DNA of 6,623 nt. Origin: Candidatus Stahliibacteriota bacterium. Its GTDB lineage: Bacteria; Hydrothermota; Tepidihabitantia; SM23-42. The DNA lies in NCBI GenBank assembly GCA_004376785.1, contig SOIY01000232.1:1-6623 (forward strand), given 5' to 3'. The stretch's first letter is position 1. Every line of letters starts with the position of its first letter. Below the pieces are notes generated by a model that made no database searches, was not told the DNA's origin, and saw only the letters and a program-made list of their open reading frames with translations. The translations under genes were made by a program, and so were the position numbers. Positions 6,345-6,623 of this stretch are shown piece after piece.

Positions 6345-6601
6345 TCAACGCCTAAAAAAATCTTCGCTGACTGGTGGTCGTTTAACCCATCGGGTGAGTT
6401 CATCTTTATTATCGAAGATTATAACAGTTGGAATGTCACCAACTTCGTGAAATGCCCCTTCAGTTAATCCTTCGACAGTTTCCATATCAAAATATTTTAT
6501 TTCGGCATTAAAGTTTTTTTCTCTTTGAAATATTTTATTTTATTATGTGCATCCTTACAGACCGGGCAAGTGGGTTTGCCAAATATGTAAGCTTTTTTCA
6601 T
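6345..6601 (-). pseudogene. Glutaredoxin/thioredoxin-like small redox protein, frameshifted
   Basis: Translation from the ATG at 6601, behind a very strong Shine-Dalgarno (AAGGAGG, 6612-6606), gives MKKAYIFGKPTCPVCKDAHN and continues to a run of seven A (6520-6514). There the frame runs on only a few codons to TAA (6499-6497), for a 34-residue product. Reading one extra base in the A-run restores an open frame to TGA (6347-6345), for about 85 residues in all. The reconstructed protein has the thioredoxin-fold layout: beta strand, active site C12-P-V-C15, then the cis-proline element GDIPTVIIF (P58). It therefore looks like a cytoplasmic dithiol oxidoreductase of glutaredoxin size. The rest of the second frame is undamaged, which suggests a recent mutation, a homopolymer sequencing error, or slippage during expression. 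It is the first gene seen of the larE/chrA unit, 25 nt ahead of larE. The partner is unknown. Confidence 0.75.
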
Positions 6602-6623
6602 TAAACCTCCTTAAAGATGTCAA

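Noticed and set aside
6618..6623. TTGACA at the right edge as a -35 for the redox gene
   Set aside because: It lies only 16 bases before the ATG, so a -10 would have to fall inside the gene. The Shine-Dalgarno already fills the space. It is probably chance or part of upstream sequence.

Overview
This is an AT-rich bacterial window in which every recognisable gene lies on the minus strand, so transcription runs from the right edge to the left. The organism looks like an anaerobe from a poorly cultured lineage. The signs are a LarE-type PP-loop enzyme with three conserved-position cysteines, a CPVC redox protein, a secreted PQQ-type beta-propeller, and a tRNA gene with no encoded CCA. A candidate-phylum bacterium (WOR-3-like or similar) would fit, but that is an impression from gene style, not an assignment.

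Reading in transcription order, 6601 to 4423 is a tight three-gene unit. It starts with a small glutaredoxin/thioredoxin-like gene with a strong Shine-Dalgarno, broken by a one-base frameshift in a run of seven A. A LarE-family sulfur-transferase-type PP-loop ATPase with a TTG start follows 25 nt later. A two-domain (long-chain) CHR-family chromate transporter starts one base after the larE stop. The unit links a dithiol redox protein, a sulfur-insertion enzyme and an oxyanion transporter, which suggests sulfur or oxyanion handling; this is inferred from context only.

Next, 4371 to 2654 carries a very good sigma70-type promoter, a tRNA-Met(CAU)-type gene directly behind it, and a 508-residue protein that is almost entirely coiled coil, with no Cys, no Trp and no ATPase motif. 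After 68 nt comes a YitT-family (DUF161 + DUF2179) membrane protein (2585 to 1755).

The gap 1422 to 1754 is the only sizeable non-coding stretch with visible structure. It holds a hairpin behind the YitT gene, a copy of a palindromic repeat of the ATTGCGAG...GAAGCAAT type, a plausible promoter, a possible 16-codon leader ORF, and a long inverted repeat just before the ribosome-binding site of the last gene. That gene (1421 to 3) encodes an exported PQQ-like beta-propeller protein, complete within the window.

I see no CRISPR array, insertion sequence or prophage. The most useful leads are the frameshifted redox gene, the three-cysteine LarE in an operon with a chromate-type transporter, and the structured leader of the beta-propeller gene.
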